A DNA stretch of 58,910 bases from Mageeibacillus sp. UBA5436 (GTDB lineage: Bacteria > Bacillota > Clostridia > Saccharofermentanales > DTU023): NCBI GenBank assembly GCA_002427545.1, contig DIRM01000038.1, positions 1 to 58,910 of the forward strand. Reading direction: 5' to 3'. The position numbers and the translations under genes are program-made. Positions 34,601 through 43,628 of the stretch are shown here, piece after piece. Under the pieces are notes generated by a model. That model worked only from the letters and a program-made list of their open reading frames with translations. It did no database searches and was not told the DNA's origin. Every line of letters begins with the position of its first letter. Position 1 is the stretch's first letter.

Positions 34601-36010
34601 ATGGCAGCACAATTGGAACAATTAGAGAACAGCATGGTTAAAATAACTGTGGATGTTGAAAAAGAAGATTTTCAAGATGCATTACAGAAAGCTTTTAATA
34701 AGGAAAAGAATCGTTTTAGCATTCCTGGCTTCCGTAAAGGCAAAGCACCAATGAAAATAGTTACCAATTATTATGGTGAAGCTGTTCTTTATGATGATGC
34801 AATTGATTTTGCAGCACAACCAGCTTATGAAAAAGCACTTGATGAATTAACAATAGAACCATATTCACAACCAAGTTTTGAAATATTAGAAATCGGTTCT
34901 GATAAAGGGATGAGCTTTGCTTGTACTTTTGCTGTTAAGCCTGAAGTTAAATTAGGTGATTATAAAGGTGTAACCGCTTATCGCCCAGATGATTCTGTTA
35001 GTGATGAAGATGTTGATAAAGAAATTGAACGTGCGAGAGAACAAGTATCTCGTTTAGTACCAATTGAAGATCGCCCTGTTCAAGAGAATGATACCGTAAC
35101 GATTGATTATTCAGGATCTAAAGATGGCGTTCCATTTGAAGGTGGTTCAGCTGAAAATTATGATTTGATTATTGGTAGCAATACTTTTATTCCAGGTTTT
35201 GAAGAAAAATTGATCGGTCATAATATGGGAGAAGAATTTGATATAGATTTAACTTTCCCAGAAGATTATCATGCAGCAGACTTAGCTGGACAAGATGTTG
35301 TTTTCCATGTCAAAATCCATGAAATCAAATTCCGTGAGATTCCAGAATTAAATGATGATTTTGTAAAAGATGTCAGTGAAGAAGATGACACCGTTGAACA
35401 ATACAAAGAAAGCACTAGAAAAAGATTATCTGAAGAAAAAGCAAAATATGCTGATGAAGATATGATGAATAATGCGATTAAAGTAGCAGTTGAGAATGCT
35501 GAAATTGACTTGCCACATGTTGTCATCCATGAAGAAATGGAAAGAATGTACAATGATCAAGCCCGTCAAATGCAATCACAAGGGTTTAGTATGGATCAAT
35601 ATATGCAAATGCTCGGTTTAGAAAAACAAACTTTAATGGCACAATTGCATGTACCTGCTGAAGAAAAATTGAAAACAGAACTCGTTTTAGACGCTATTGT
35701 TGAGAGCGAAAATATTGAAGTCACAGAAGAAGATCGTGATGAACAAATTCAAAAATATGCGGATATGTATCAAATGGCGTTTGAAGATTTAAAGAAAACA
35801 TTCTCTGGTGAGGGTGCACTTGAAATGTTAAATTCAGATTTGACTAGACAAAAAGCAATGGATTTAATCAAAGAAAATGCCATTCCTACTGATGTTAAAC
35901 CTGAAATAGAAACACATGATCATGATCATGATGAACATGTAGAGGAAAATGAGGCTAATCCAGAACAAGCTGATGAAACAGCAGATAATGGCGAGACAGC
36001 CACAGAATAA
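34601..36010 (+). CDS. tig: trigger factor
   Basis: Ribosome-associated chaperone and peptidyl-prolyl isomerase for nascent chains. It has 469 aa, slightly longer than the usual 430-450. The ribosome-docking motif G-F-R-K-G-K-A-P lies at about 43-50. The FKBP-type domain spans about 150-245 (D-T-V-T-I-D-Y-S-G, then F-I-P-G-F-E-E). The C-terminal chaperone arms follow. The extra length is an acidic, His-rich tail (H-D-H-D-H-D-E-H near 442) that could bind metal. GGAGGA precedes the ATG. It is followed by clpP and clpX, a common tig-clpP-clpX order. Confidence 0.96.
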   Translation: MAAQLEQLENSMVKITVDVEKEDFQDALQKAFNKEKNRFSIPGFRKGKAPMKIVTNYYGEAVLYDDAIDFAAQPAYEKALDELTIEPYSQPSFEILEIGSDKGMSFACTFAVKPEVKLGDYKGVTAYRPDDSVSDEDVDKEIERAREQVSRLVPIEDRPVQENDTVTIDYSGSKDGVPFEGGSAENYDLIIGSNTFIPGFEEKLIGHNMGEEFDIDLTFPEDYHAADLAGQDVVFHVKIHEIKFREIPELNDDFVKDVSEEDDTVEQYKESTRKRLSEEKAKYADEDMMNNAIKVAVENAEIDLPHVVIHEEMERMYNDQARQMQSQGFSMDQYMQMLGLEKQTLMAQLHVPAEEKLKTELVLDAIVESENIEVTEEDRDEQIQKYADMYQMAFEDLKKTFSGEGALEMLNSDLTRQKAMDLIKENAIPTDVKPEIETHDHDHDEHVEENEANPEQADETADNGETATE

Positions 36011-36124
36011 ATAGATAAAGAATAATTAACTAAGCATAAATATGCACAGTTATTATCTTATAAATTGAGAAGAGACAATTGAAGAGGTTTCCAAATAGTA
36101 GAATAAGAAGGAAGGAAACAAAAA

Positions 36125-36715
36125 ATGCAAAATAATTTAGTTCCAATGGTAATTGAACAAACCAATCGTGGTGAGAGATCATATGATATTTTTTCGAGAT
36201 TATTAAAAGAAAGAATTATTATTTTGAGCAATCAAGTTGATCAAGCGACAGCCAGTTTAATCATGGCACAATTGTTATTCTTAGAAGCAGAAGATCCAAG
36301 CAAGGACATTCAATTCTATATTAATAGTCCAGGCGGTGAAGTTTCTTCTGGTTTAATGATTTATGATACCATTCAATATATTAAATCGGACGTACAGACC
36401 ATATGTATGGGCATGGCCGCTAGCATGGGTGCTGTTTTACTAGCAGCTGGTACAAAAGGTAAACGATTCATTTTACCAAATGCAGAAGTCATGATTCATC
36501 AGCCATCAGGCGGAGCTCAAGGACAAGCTTCAGATATTAATATTACAGCTAATCATATTATCAAAATGCGTGCTAGATTAAATCAAATCTTATCTGAAAG
36601 AACAGGTCAACCGTTGGATGTTATTGAAACAGATACAGATCGTGATAGATGGCTTGATGCAGAACAAGCTATCGAATATGGAATTGTTGATAAAATTATG
36701 GAAAAAAGAGGCTAA
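36125..36715 (+). CDS. clpP: ATP-dependent Clp protease proteolytic subunit
   Basis: Serine protease that forms the double-heptamer chamber used by ClpX. It has 196 aa. The catalytic triad is visible as Ser100 (A-A-S-M-G-A), His125 (I-H-Q-P-S-G-G) and Asp174. There is no obvious propeptide. AGGAAGGAAA precedes the ATG. clpX begins 5 bp after the stop, and the gap from tig (114 bp) holds a hairpin around GCATAAATATGC at 36034-36045. No CtsR-type operator was seen. Confidence 0.96.
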   Translation: MQNNLVPMVIEQTNRGERSYDIFSRLLKERIIILSNQVDQATASLIMAQLLFLEAEDPSKDIQFYINSPGGEVSSGLMIYDTIQYIKSDVQTICMGMAASMGAVLLAAGTKGKRFILPNAEVMIHQPSGGAQGQASDINITANHIIKMRARLNQILSERTGQPLDVIETDTDRDRWLDAEQAIEYGIVDKIMEKRG

Positions 36716-36720
36716 TCAAT

Positions 36721-38016
36721 ATGTCCAAACAGGATGAAAAATTTAACAACTTCAATGATGGCATGACTATGCCACCTCTGAGATGTTCATTTTGTGGGAA
36801 AGATGAAACTGAGGTAGATAGATTAATCGCTGGTCCAGGTGTATTCATATGTAATGAATGTGTCAGTCTTTGCGATGAAATTCTTTCGGAAGAAGTTTTT
36901 TCTGAAGAAAAAGATGATATTGAACAAGAAGAAATAGAATTATTAAGTCCTGTAGAAATCAAAGCAGAGCTGGACAAATATGTCATAGGTCAAGATTTGG
37001 CTAAAAAAACATTGGCGGTTTCCGTTTATAATCATTACAAAAGAGTTTTTAATCCAATAGAAACAGACATTAATGATGATGTTGAGATATCTAAGAGTAA
37101 TATTTTAATGCTTGGACCAACTGGTAGCGGAAAAACTTTATTAGCACAAACTTTGGCTAAAATCTTGAATGTACCGTTTGCCATCACTGATGCTACTGCT
37201 TTAACAGAAGCAGGCTATGTAGGCGAAGACGTCGAAAATATTCTTTTGCGCTTGATTCAAAATGCTGATTATGATATTGAACGAGCAGAAAAAGGCATCA
37301 TTTATATTGATGAGATTGATAAAATCACAAGGCGTTCAGATAATCCTTCAATTACCAGAGATGTCAGTGGCGAAGGTGTTCAACAGTCCTTGCTTAAAAT
37401 ATTAGAAAGTACTGTTGCTAATGTTCCTCCACAAGGTGGAAGAAAACATCCACATCAGGATTTTATACAAATTGATACCACTAATATCTTATTTATTTTA
37501 GGTGGTGCTTTTGATGGCTTAACCAAAACCATCTTGCATCGTATTAATCAAAAGTCAATAGGTTTTGGCGCCAATATAGAAGGTTACGAAGCTAAAGAAA
37601 TCGGTGAAATTCTTTCGCATGTTTTACCTGAAGATTTATTAAAATTTGGCTTGATCCCAGAGTTTGTTGGCCGAGTTCCTGTTATTGTTACTTTAGAGGG
37701 TCTCGATGCTGATGCTTTAGTGAAAATTTTAAAAGAACCTAAAAATGCTTTGCTTAAGCAATACGAAAAACTCTTATATTATGATGATGCAGAATTGACA
37801 TTTACAGATGATGCTATTAAAGCTATTGCAGAAAAAGCATTATCATTAAAAACAGGCGCCAGAGGCTTGCGTGCCGTCTTGGAAAAAATGATGCTAGATA
37901 TCATGTATGAAGTCCCTTCTAAGGGTAATATCAAAGAAGTTATTATCAATGCAGATACCGTCTTGAAAGACGAAAAGCCTGAATATGTTTATTTTGCAGA
38001 AGAACCTTCTGCTTAA
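36721..38016 (+). CDS. clpX: ATP-dependent Clp protease ATP-binding subunit ClpX
   Basis: AAA+ unfoldase that feeds substrates to ClpP. It has 431 aa. The N-terminal zinc-binding domain has Cys22, Cys25, Cys44 and Cys47. Walker A is G-P-T-G-S-G-K-T near 130, and Walker B I-I-Y-I-D-E-I-D near 195. The pore motif region G-Y-V-G-E-D and a sensor-2 G-A-R-G-L-R near 380 are present, as is an I-G-F ClpP-docking tripeptide (S-I-G-F-G). It is coupled to clpP with a 5-bp gap and followed by a strong terminator. Confidence 0.97.
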   Translation: MSKQDEKFNNFNDGMTMPPLRCSFCGKDETEVDRLIAGPGVFICNECVSLCDEILSEEVFSEEKDDIEQEEIELLSPVEIKAELDKYVIGQDLAKKTLAVSVYNHYKRVFNPIETDINDDVEISKSNILMLGPTGSGKTLLAQTLAKILNVPFAITDATALTEAGYVGEDVENILLRLIQNADYDIERAEKGIIYIDEIDKITRRSDNPSITRDVSGEGVQQSLLKILESTVANVPPQGGRKHPHQDFIQIDTTNILFILGGAFDGLTKTILHRINQKSIGFGANIEGYEAKEIGEILSHVLPEDLLKFGLIPEFVGRVPVIVTLEGLDADALVKILKEPKNALLKQYEKLLYYDDAELTFTDDAIKAIAEKALSLKTGARGLRAVLEKMMLDIMYEVPSKGNIKEVIINADTVLKDEKPEYVYFAEEPSA

Positions 38017-38040
38017 GATTATTAAATTAGATTAAACAAT

Positions 38041-38078
38041 AAACTACTATTTGAGTTTTGACTTGAATAGTAGTTTTT
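38041..38078 (+). terminator. Rho-independent terminator of tig-clpP-clpX
   Basis: AAACTACTATT / AATAGTAGTTT, 11 bp, followed by TT and an A/T-rich tail. Confidence 0.85.
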
Positions 38079-38168
38079 ATTTTCTCAAAAGTTCCTAATA
38101 TTCTGAAAAAAATATAAAAAGATTTTCTTTTTTCTTTTATATGATTATAAGAAAAAAAGGAGCTCCAT

Positions 38169-39086
38169 ATGAAATTTTTAGAATATGAAGTTTATGCCTT
38201 AAGTCCATTAGGTCGTGACTCATTTCAAGGCTATTTAAGAAATGATGGTCGCAAAATTATTATAAAAAAACAAGCCGATTTTACGGATATTAAAGTAATC
38301 GAACAATTAACCTATATAGAAATGCAAGGCATTCCTCACGTCCTGGGAATAACTCATTATCAAGAAGAAGAATGGTTGATTTTCACATGGCTTGAAGGCA
38401 AAGCCTTAAATACTCAAAAACGAACACCAGAAAATATTATTCAAATTATTGAAAAAGTCCTAACCCTTATAAATAAATTATTTTTCTTAACAGACTATCA
38501 TTGGTTTTTTCTTGATTTGAAAATGCAACATATTTTAATAGATGAAAACGAGAATATTTTACTTATTGATTTTGAACATGTTTATTTATCAAAAAAAACA
38601 AGTGTGAAATGGCAAAATATACCTTCTATAGGCTTAAACACAGCGTATTGTTCTCCTGAAATTCGAGAAAATGAATTAAGTGCCAAGCATCATGAATACG
38701 CATTAGCACTTATAGCCCTTAACATAGTCCAAGAACAAAATACACAAGCTTTGAACAAGCATAAATTGCATAAAGCACTTAAACAATTTCCAGTTGATTG
38801 GCAAATAAAACTAAAAAATGCTTTAGATGGAAAAGGTTTAGTCAAGCGACTAGAAAATGTAGATATTGATACCAAAAAAGATTTAGATCATGATGTATCT
38901 TTTAAAGAAAAAGAAATAAAGGTTAGTAAAGGGCAAGAACTCTTTGAAGATAAGGATAATATTAAAAGCAAAGATAAACTAGCTAAGACAGAACCTTTTT
39001 TATTCCAACATAAAATTTATTTGGATAATGAAAAAATATTAAATGTACAAATTGATCTCACCATAGAATCGATAGTCCATGATTGA
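38169..39086 (+). CDS. divergent protein-kinase-like protein with non-canonical catalytic residues
   Basis: A 305-aa soluble protein whose first 230 residues look like a small eukaryotic-type protein kinase. The glycine loop is degenerate (S-P-L-G-R-D-S-F-Q-G, 12-21), a possible ATP lysine is K33, and a possible alpha-C Glu is E45. The catalytic loop reads F-L-D-L-K-M-Q-H-I (114-122): Asp116 and Lys118 are kept, but HRD is F-L-D and the Mg-binding Asn is His121. DFG is D-F-E (134-136). A Y-C-S-P-E (160-164) resembles the activation-segment end. The last 70 residues are Lys/Glu/Asp-rich. AAGGAG precedes the ATG. It stands between a terminator and metG. No substrate can be named; it could be an active atypical kinase, a pseudokinase or a small-molecule kinase. 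Confidence 0.65.
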   Translation: MKFLEYEVYALSPLGRDSFQGYLRNDGRKIIIKKQADFTDIKVIEQLTYIEMQGIPHVLGITHYQEEEWLIFTWLEGKALNTQKRTPENIIQIIEKVLTLINKLFFLTDYHWFFLDLKMQHILIDENENILLIDFEHVYLSKKTSVKWQNIPSIGLNTAYCSPEIRENELSAKHHEYALALIALNIVQEQNTQALNKHKLHKALKQFPVDWQIKLKNALDGKGLVKRLENVDIDTKKDLDHDVSFKEKEIKVSKGQELFEDKDNIKSKDKLAKTEPFLFQHKIYLDNEKILNVQIDLTIESIVHD

Positions 39087-39142
39087 AACAAAGAAATTGA
39101 ATCATATTTTGAGAATATTTCTTATAATCAAAAATTCATCTA

Positions 39143-39151
39143 TGATATAAT
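39143..39151 (+). promoter_or_regulatory. extended -10 promoter of metG
   Basis: TGATATAAT is a perfect extended -10, 82 bp before the chosen metG start. Confidence 0.5.
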
Positions 39152-39233
39152 GTAAAATTGAAATTAAAGTAAAATTTAGTAATAATATAAATATTTAAGA
39201 ATAATAACAATGGCAAATCTTTGGGGGTTAACA

Positions 39234-41258
39234 GTGGCAAAGGAAACATATTATATTACAACACCAATCTATTATCCAAGCGGACGCTTAACAATAGGTA
39301 ATTCATATACAACAGTTGCAGCAGATGCGATTGCGAGATATCAACGTTTGCGTGGAAAAGATGTTATGTTCTTAACGGGAACAGATGAGCATGGTCAAAA
39401 ATTACAGCAATCTGCAGAAAAAGCTGGTTTAGAACCTCAAGCCTATGTTGATGATATGGTTTCTGAAATTAAAAAATTATGGGAATTATTGAATATTTCA
39501 TATGATCAATTTATTCGAACAACGGATCCACAACATGTAGCTGCTGTGCAGAAAATATTTACCCAATTATATGAACAAGGCGATATCTATTTAGGCGAAT
39601 ACGAAGGTAATTATTGTACGCCTTGTGAATCTTTTTGGACTGATTCACAGCTTGTAGATGGTAATTGTCCTGATTGTGGTAGACCCGTTCAAAAGATGAA
39701 GGAAGAATCTTATTTTTTCCGCCTTTCAAAATATCAAGATGTTTTACTTGATCATATTGAAAAACATCCTGATTTTATTCAGCCAACGACACGGACAAAA
39801 GAGATGGTAAATAATTTCTTGAAACCAGGTTTAGAAGATTTGGCTGTTTCACGAACTTCATTTAATTGGGGTGTTCCTGTTCCTTTTAATGAAAAACATG
39901 TTATTTATGTGTGGTTTGATGCCGTTTGTAATTATTTGACAGCTTTAGGTTATCCTGAAAATACAGAAGCCGTTCAAAAATATTGGCCAGCAGATGTACA
40001 TTTAGTCGGTAAAGATATTGTGCGTTTCCATACGATTATTTGGCCAATTATTTTATTAGCTTTAGGCGTAGAATTACCCAAACAAGTTTTTGGACATGGT
40101 TGGTTATTGATGAAAGGTGGCAAATTATCCAAGTCTAAATTGAGTGGTACTCAAGAAAAATATATTGTTGATCCTGTTGTTTTGAGTGAATTATATGGTG
40201 TTGATGCCATTCGCTATTTCTTAATACGCGAAATAACTTTTGGCCAAGACGGTAATTATTCAAATGAAGCTTTACAATCACGCATTAATTCGGATTTAGC
40301 GAATGATTTAGGCAATCTATTATCGCGTACCATTAGTATGATTGATAAATACTTCCCAGACGGTTTACCTGAAAATTCAGAAAAAGATGCTCTAGACACT
40401 GAAATATATGAATTGGCGAATCAAGTCATTGAAAAAGTAGAAGAAGAGTTTGAACAATTACGCCTTTCAGATGCTTTAATAAATATTTGGAATTTAGTCA
40501 GTCGCTTAAATAAATACATTGATCAAACAACACCTTGGATTTTAGCTAAGGATGAAAAGCTCTTACCTCGTTTGGCAGAAGTACTTTATGTATTAGCAGA
40601 TAATTTGACCAAAATTGCTATCTTGATTGCATCCTTTATGCCAGACACAACAGATAAAATGTTCCAAGGTTTAGGCATTGATTTTAAATATAATGAAAAT
40701 TGTAATATAAATTGGGATATGGCAAAACAAGATAATTTATATACTCGTGGTATAAAAGTGAATAAAATAGCACCTCTCTTCCCGCGAATAGATGAAAAAG
40801 AAAGCCATGAGAAATTTTTGAAATTGAGTGAAGAGTTGGATAAGAAGCTCAATGTAGATAAAACTGCAAACTCAAAAGAAGATAAAAAAGAATCGACAAA
40901 GAAAATAGTTGAAGATTCTAATTTAGAGAAAGCTGAGGTTTCTTTTGATCAATTCTCTGCTATGGATTTAAGAGTTGGTAGAATTATTGAATGCGAAAAA
41001 GTTCCAAAAGCAGATAAACTTTTAAAGTTTAAAATTGATTTAGGCAAAGAAGAACGAATCATTATTTCGGGAATTGCTGAATACTATCAACCAGAAGATT
41101 TGATTGAAAAAAATATTGCTTTGATAGCAAATTTACCAAGCCGTAAAATTTTTGGGATTGAATCACATGGCATGCTTTTATCGGCGATTCAATCTGATGG
41201 ATCGCTTCGCTTATTAATATTAGATGATGAAATAGAGGCAGGTGCTGAAATTGGCTGA
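39234..41258 (+). CDS. metG: methionyl-tRNA synthetase with variant signature motifs
   Basis: Charges tRNA-Met with methionine. It has 674 aa from a GTG start at 39234, preceded by GGGGG with a 6-base spacer; an in-frame ATG at 39210 has no ribosome binding site. A class I catalytic domain comes first. The HIGH motif reads T-I-G-N here and KMSKS reads K-L-S-K-S near residue 300, with extra residues (L-S-G-T-Q-E) after it. One zinc knuckle C-x2-C ... C-x2-C lies near 125-145. An anticodon-binding helical domain follows, then a Lys-rich linker and a C-terminal tRNA-binding OB-fold (M-D-L-R-V-G-R-I-I onward, about 570-674) that dimerises MetRS. tatD follows with overlapping or adjacent start codons. 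Confidence 0.95.
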   Translation: MAKETYYITTPIYYPSGRLTIGNSYTTVAADAIARYQRLRGKDVMFLTGTDEHGQKLQQSAEKAGLEPQAYVDDMVSEIKKLWELLNISYDQFIRTTDPQHVAAVQKIFTQLYEQGDIYLGEYEGNYCTPCESFWTDSQLVDGNCPDCGRPVQKMKEESYFFRLSKYQDVLLDHIEKHPDFIQPTTRTKEMVNNFLKPGLEDLAVSRTSFNWGVPVPFNEKHVIYVWFDAVCNYLTALGYPENTEAVQKYWPADVHLVGKDIVRFHTIIWPIILLALGVELPKQVFGHGWLLMKGGKLSKSKLSGTQEKYIVDPVVLSELYGVDAIRYFLIREITFGQDGNYSNEALQSRINSDLANDLGNLLSRTISMIDKYFPDGLPENSEKDALDTEIYELANQVIEKVEEEFEQLRLSDALINIWNLVSRLNKYIDQTTPWILAKDEKLLPRLAEVLYVLADNLTKIAILIASFMPDTTDKMFQGLGIDFKYNENCNINWDMAKQDNLYTRGIKVNKIAPLFPRIDEKESHEKFLKLSEELDKKLNVDKTANSKEDKKESTKKIVEDSNLEKAEVSFDQFSAMDLRVGRIIECEKVPKADKLLKFKIDLGKEERIIISGIAEYYQPEDLIEKNIALIANLPSRKIFGIESHGMLLSAIQSDGSLRLLILDDEIEAGAEIG

Positions 41259-41259
41259 A

Positions 41260-42075
41260 ATGAAATGGTTTGATACACATTGTCATTTACAAGATGAGGC
41301 TTTTGAAAAAGACAGAAAACAAGTTTTTGACAGAGCTCAAGCTGCTAATGTAGAGTATATTTTACTCTCTACTTCTTTTATTGAAGATGCTAAAGAGGCA
41401 GCTAATCTTGCGCTACAATACGAAAATGTTTATTGCGCAATGGGTATTCATCCACAAGAAGCCAGTCGATGGGATACGAATTCAGCTGATAATTTAAAAA
41501 AGCTTTATCAACAGATTGGAAATAAAGCAAAAAAATTGGGTAGAGATAATCCAATTAAAGCAATAGGTGAAATAGGTTTAGATTATCATTGGGATAACGA
41601 CCCACATGAATTGCAAAAACTTGTTTATAAAGAACAAATACGATTAGCGCATGAGCTACAATTGCCAATTATTATTCATGAAAGAGATGCATTTCAAGAA
41701 AGCTATCATATTTTAAGATGGGCATATGATAATAATCTCTTAATGAAAGAAGCTGGTGTTTGTCATTGTTTTTCAGGTAGTTGGGAAAGTGCACAACAAT
41801 TAATAAAATTAGGATTCCTTATTGGTCTTGATGGACCGGTCACTTTTAAAAATGCTAGAAAAGCAAAAGAAATAGCAAGTAAAATAGATTTGAATAAATT
41901 GCTATTAGAAACAGATTCACCTTATTTAACACCAGAACCACATCGGGGTAAAAGAAATGAAAGTTCTTATATTCCATTTATAGGTCAAACGATTGCAGCA
42001 TTAAGAGAAGAGAAAATTGAAATGATTGCAAAACAAACTTTAGAAAATGGAAAAAGAGTTTTTTTAATTAAATGA
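41260..42075 (+). CDS. tatD: TatD-family metal-dependent DNase
   Basis: TIM-barrel metal-dependent nuclease, 271 aa from the ATG at 41260. Motifs in order: F-D-T-H-C-H-L at the start (metal His pair), G-I-H-P-Q-E near 60, G-E-I-G-L-D-Y near 105, I-I-H-E-R near 145, C-H-C-F-S-G near 175, and L-E-T-D-S-P-Y near 220. In-frame TTG 41251 (AGGTG seven bases upstream) or GTG 41242 could be the true start, overlapping metG. metG-tatD adjacency is common in Firmicutes. The role is DNA repair or 3'-5' exonuclease activity, by family. Confidence 0.92.
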   Translation: MKWFDTHCHLQDEAFEKDRKQVFDRAQAANVEYILLSTSFIEDAKEAANLALQYENVYCAMGIHPQEASRWDTNSADNLKKLYQQIGNKAKKLGRDNPIKAIGEIGLDYHWDNDPHELQKLVYKEQIRLAHELQLPIIIHERDAFQESYHILRWAYDNNLLMKEAGVCHCFSGSWESAQQLIKLGFLIGLDGPVTFKNARKAKEIASKIDLNKLLLETDSPYLTPEPHRGKRNESSYIPFIGQTIAALREEKIEMIAKQTLENGKRVFLIK

Positions 42076-42139
42076 ATATAATTATGAGAAATAGAGCTTC
42101 TTATTCTCGATAAAAAAAGAAAGAATATAGGTCGAAAAG

Positions 42140-42520
42140 ATGGATACTGATAACAAAAACACTGATCAAACAAAAAAGGTAAAAGAGTATCATTTTGGTG
42201 ATCCTAATAAGGCTAAAAACAATAAAAACAAACAACAAAATACGCAACAAAATACACAACAAAATTCACAAAAAAATGCCAATAGAAATCACCAAAGAAA
42301 AAAGAATACGGCAGCAAAATCAAACACAGTTAATCAGAGCATGACAGAAAATCAATCGCAAAATAAAAAAAATGTGAAGAGAAATACTCGCAAAAAAAAT
42401 TACAAAAAGAAAAAATACAGTAGTGTACAAACAGCCGAAGACGTAAGAATAGACAATGAACATTTAGAAAAAGAAATTATATTAGATATTCAATCAATTA
42501 GACAAATCGAAATTGAATAA
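42140..42520 (+). CDS. basic low-complexity protein of unknown function
   Basis: A 126-aa protein made largely of Lys, Asn, Gln and Arg, predicted disordered. Residues 30-50 contain N-T-Q-Q-N repeats, 85-100 a K/R/N run, and the last 30 residues change to an acidic, more ordered segment (E-D-V-R-I-D ... I-Q-S-I-R-Q-I-E-I-E). There is no signal peptide and no membrane helix. The ribosome binding site is weak (ATAGG). It lies between tatD and rpmH on the same strand. The composition suggests nucleic-acid or ribosome contact, but I do not recognise a family. Confidence 0.6.
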   Translation: MDTDNKNTDQTKKVKEYHFGDPNKAKNNKNKQQNTQQNTQQNSQKNANRNHQRKKNTAAKSNTVNQSMTENQSQNKKNVKRNTRKKNYKKKKYSSVQTAEDVRIDNEHLEKEIILDIQSIRQIEIE

Positions 42521-42655
42521 ATAAATAAAAAAATAAATGGATAAACAAAGTTTTAATTTCTATTGATAAGATTTTATCTGTTGAATATAATTTTAATTGA
42601 ACTTATAGTCTAATTGATAGGTTATTAGCAGTTTAATTGATACAAGGGCATATAT

Positions 42656-42684
42656 TTGACTTGAATACAATCAACTTGTATAAT
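42656..42684 (+). promoter_or_regulatory. strong promoter of rpmH
   Basis: TTGACT, 17-bp spacer, TATAAT: a near-consensus sigma-A promoter 40 bp before rpmH. Confidence 0.85.
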
Positions 42685-42723
42685 CTTAAAGCTGAAGATT
42701 AAGACTTTGGGAGGTGATTAAAA

Positions 42724-42861
42724 ATGCCAAAAAGAACATATCAGCCCAAAAAACGCTACCGCAAAAGAGTACATGGCTTCCGCGCACGCATGAAAACTTC
42801 TGGAGGTAGAAGAGTTTTAAAGAACAGAAGAGCAAAAGGAAGAAAAAAACTCTCAGCATAA
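42724..42861 (+). CDS. rpmH: 50S ribosomal protein L34
   Basis: A 45-aa, very basic ribosomal protein L34, one residue longer than most. It begins M-P-K-R-T-Y-Q-P-K and contains the family pattern H-G-F-R-A-R-M-K-T-S-G-G-R, ending in a Lys/Arg-rich stretch. GGAGGTGA precedes the ATG, and a near-consensus promoter lies upstream. A small hairpin follows, then rnpA, the usual order. Confidence 0.98.
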   Translation: MPKRTYQPKKRYRKRVHGFRARMKTSGGRRVLKNRRAKGRKKLSA

Positions 42862-42887
42862 GACCAATTAGGTTGGTCTTTCTTCTT
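42860..42887 (+). terminator. terminator-like hairpin after rpmH
   Basis: AAGACCAA / TTGGTCTT with a 5-nt loop and a T-rich tail (TTTCTTCTT). It starts at the rpmH stop and probably makes rpmH more abundant than rnpA. Confidence 0.7.
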
Positions 42888-42974
42888 GTTATGCCTAAAA
42901 TTTTAATATTTTGTTCATCATTAATGAATGATTAATAAGTAAAAAAGACCAATTTTAATGGATAAGGATGCGGC

Positions 42975-43349
42975 ATGAAGCGAACAGAAATGCTTTGCAA
43001 GAACTATGAATTTGAAAGAGTTTTTCGTAAAGGAAATTATTACAATTCAAAATATTTGACGATTTATGTTCGGCCGCGTGTGGATGATCGTTTATTATTA
43101 GGGATAACTGTCTCTAAACAAGTAAAAGGCAGTGTTAAACGCAATCTTGTCAAAAGATGGCTGCGAGAAGTATATCGTAGTACTGAAGACGATATATGCT
43201 CAGGTTATGAAATCATTATGTATGGTAGATTAAAACCAGAATTAATGGATTATTATAAGCTGGCAAATGCTTGGCGAAAATTAATCAGAGAAGCTAATAT
43301 TTATTGTCCGAAGGTTGTAGAAGATTCTACTGACGGGCCATCTATATAA
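42975..43349 (+). CDS. rnpA: ribonuclease P protein component
   Basis: Basic protein subunit of RNase P, which trims tRNA 5' ends. It has 124 aa. The RNR signature region reads K-G-S-V-K-R-N-L-V-K-R-W-L-R-E near residues 51-65. AAGGATG precedes the ATG. It lies between rpmH and yidD. Confidence 0.94.
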   Translation: MKRTEMLCKNYEFERVFRKGNYYNSKYLTIYVRPRVDDRLLLGITVSKQVKGSVKRNLVKRWLREVYRSTEDDICSGYEIIMYGRLKPELMDYYKLANAWRKLIREANIYCPKVVEDSTDGPSI

Positions 43350-43386
43350 GAGTAACCCAAATGAATGATTGATAAATTGATAACTT

Positions 43387-43617
43387 ATGTTGAGTAAATT
43401 GGCAATTAAATTGATACGTTATTATCAGACCAATATCTCTGCCTATACGCCGCCTACTTGTAAATACTATCCTACCTGTTCGGAATATGCTATAGGAGCA
43501 ATTCAAAACTGGGGGTTTTTAAGAGGCACATTATTAGCTATTTGGCGAATTTTACGATGTAATCCGTTTTCTAAAGGCGGATATGATCCAGTACCGCAGC
43601 CAAAGAAGAAATTTTAA
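43387..43617 (+). CDS. yidD: membrane protein insertion efficiency factor YidD
   Basis: A 76-aa YidD-family protein that assists YidC-dependent membrane insertion. The conserved cysteine pattern C-K-Y-Y-P-T-C-S-E-Y is at 24-33 and I-L-R-C-N-P-F-S-K-G-G-Y-D-P-V-P at 56-71. It is amphipathic and without a signal peptide. It starts 37 bp after rnpA and ends 11 bp before yidC. Confidence 0.95.
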   Translation: MLSKLAIKLIRYYQTNISAYTPPTCKYYPTCSEYAIGAIQNWGFLRGTLLAIWRILRCNPFSKGGYDPVPQPKKKF

Positions 43618-43628
43618 GGAGCATATCG

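Noticed and set aside
42521..42723. Replication origin before rpmH
   Set aside because: No cluster of TTATNCACA boxes and no dnaA nearby.
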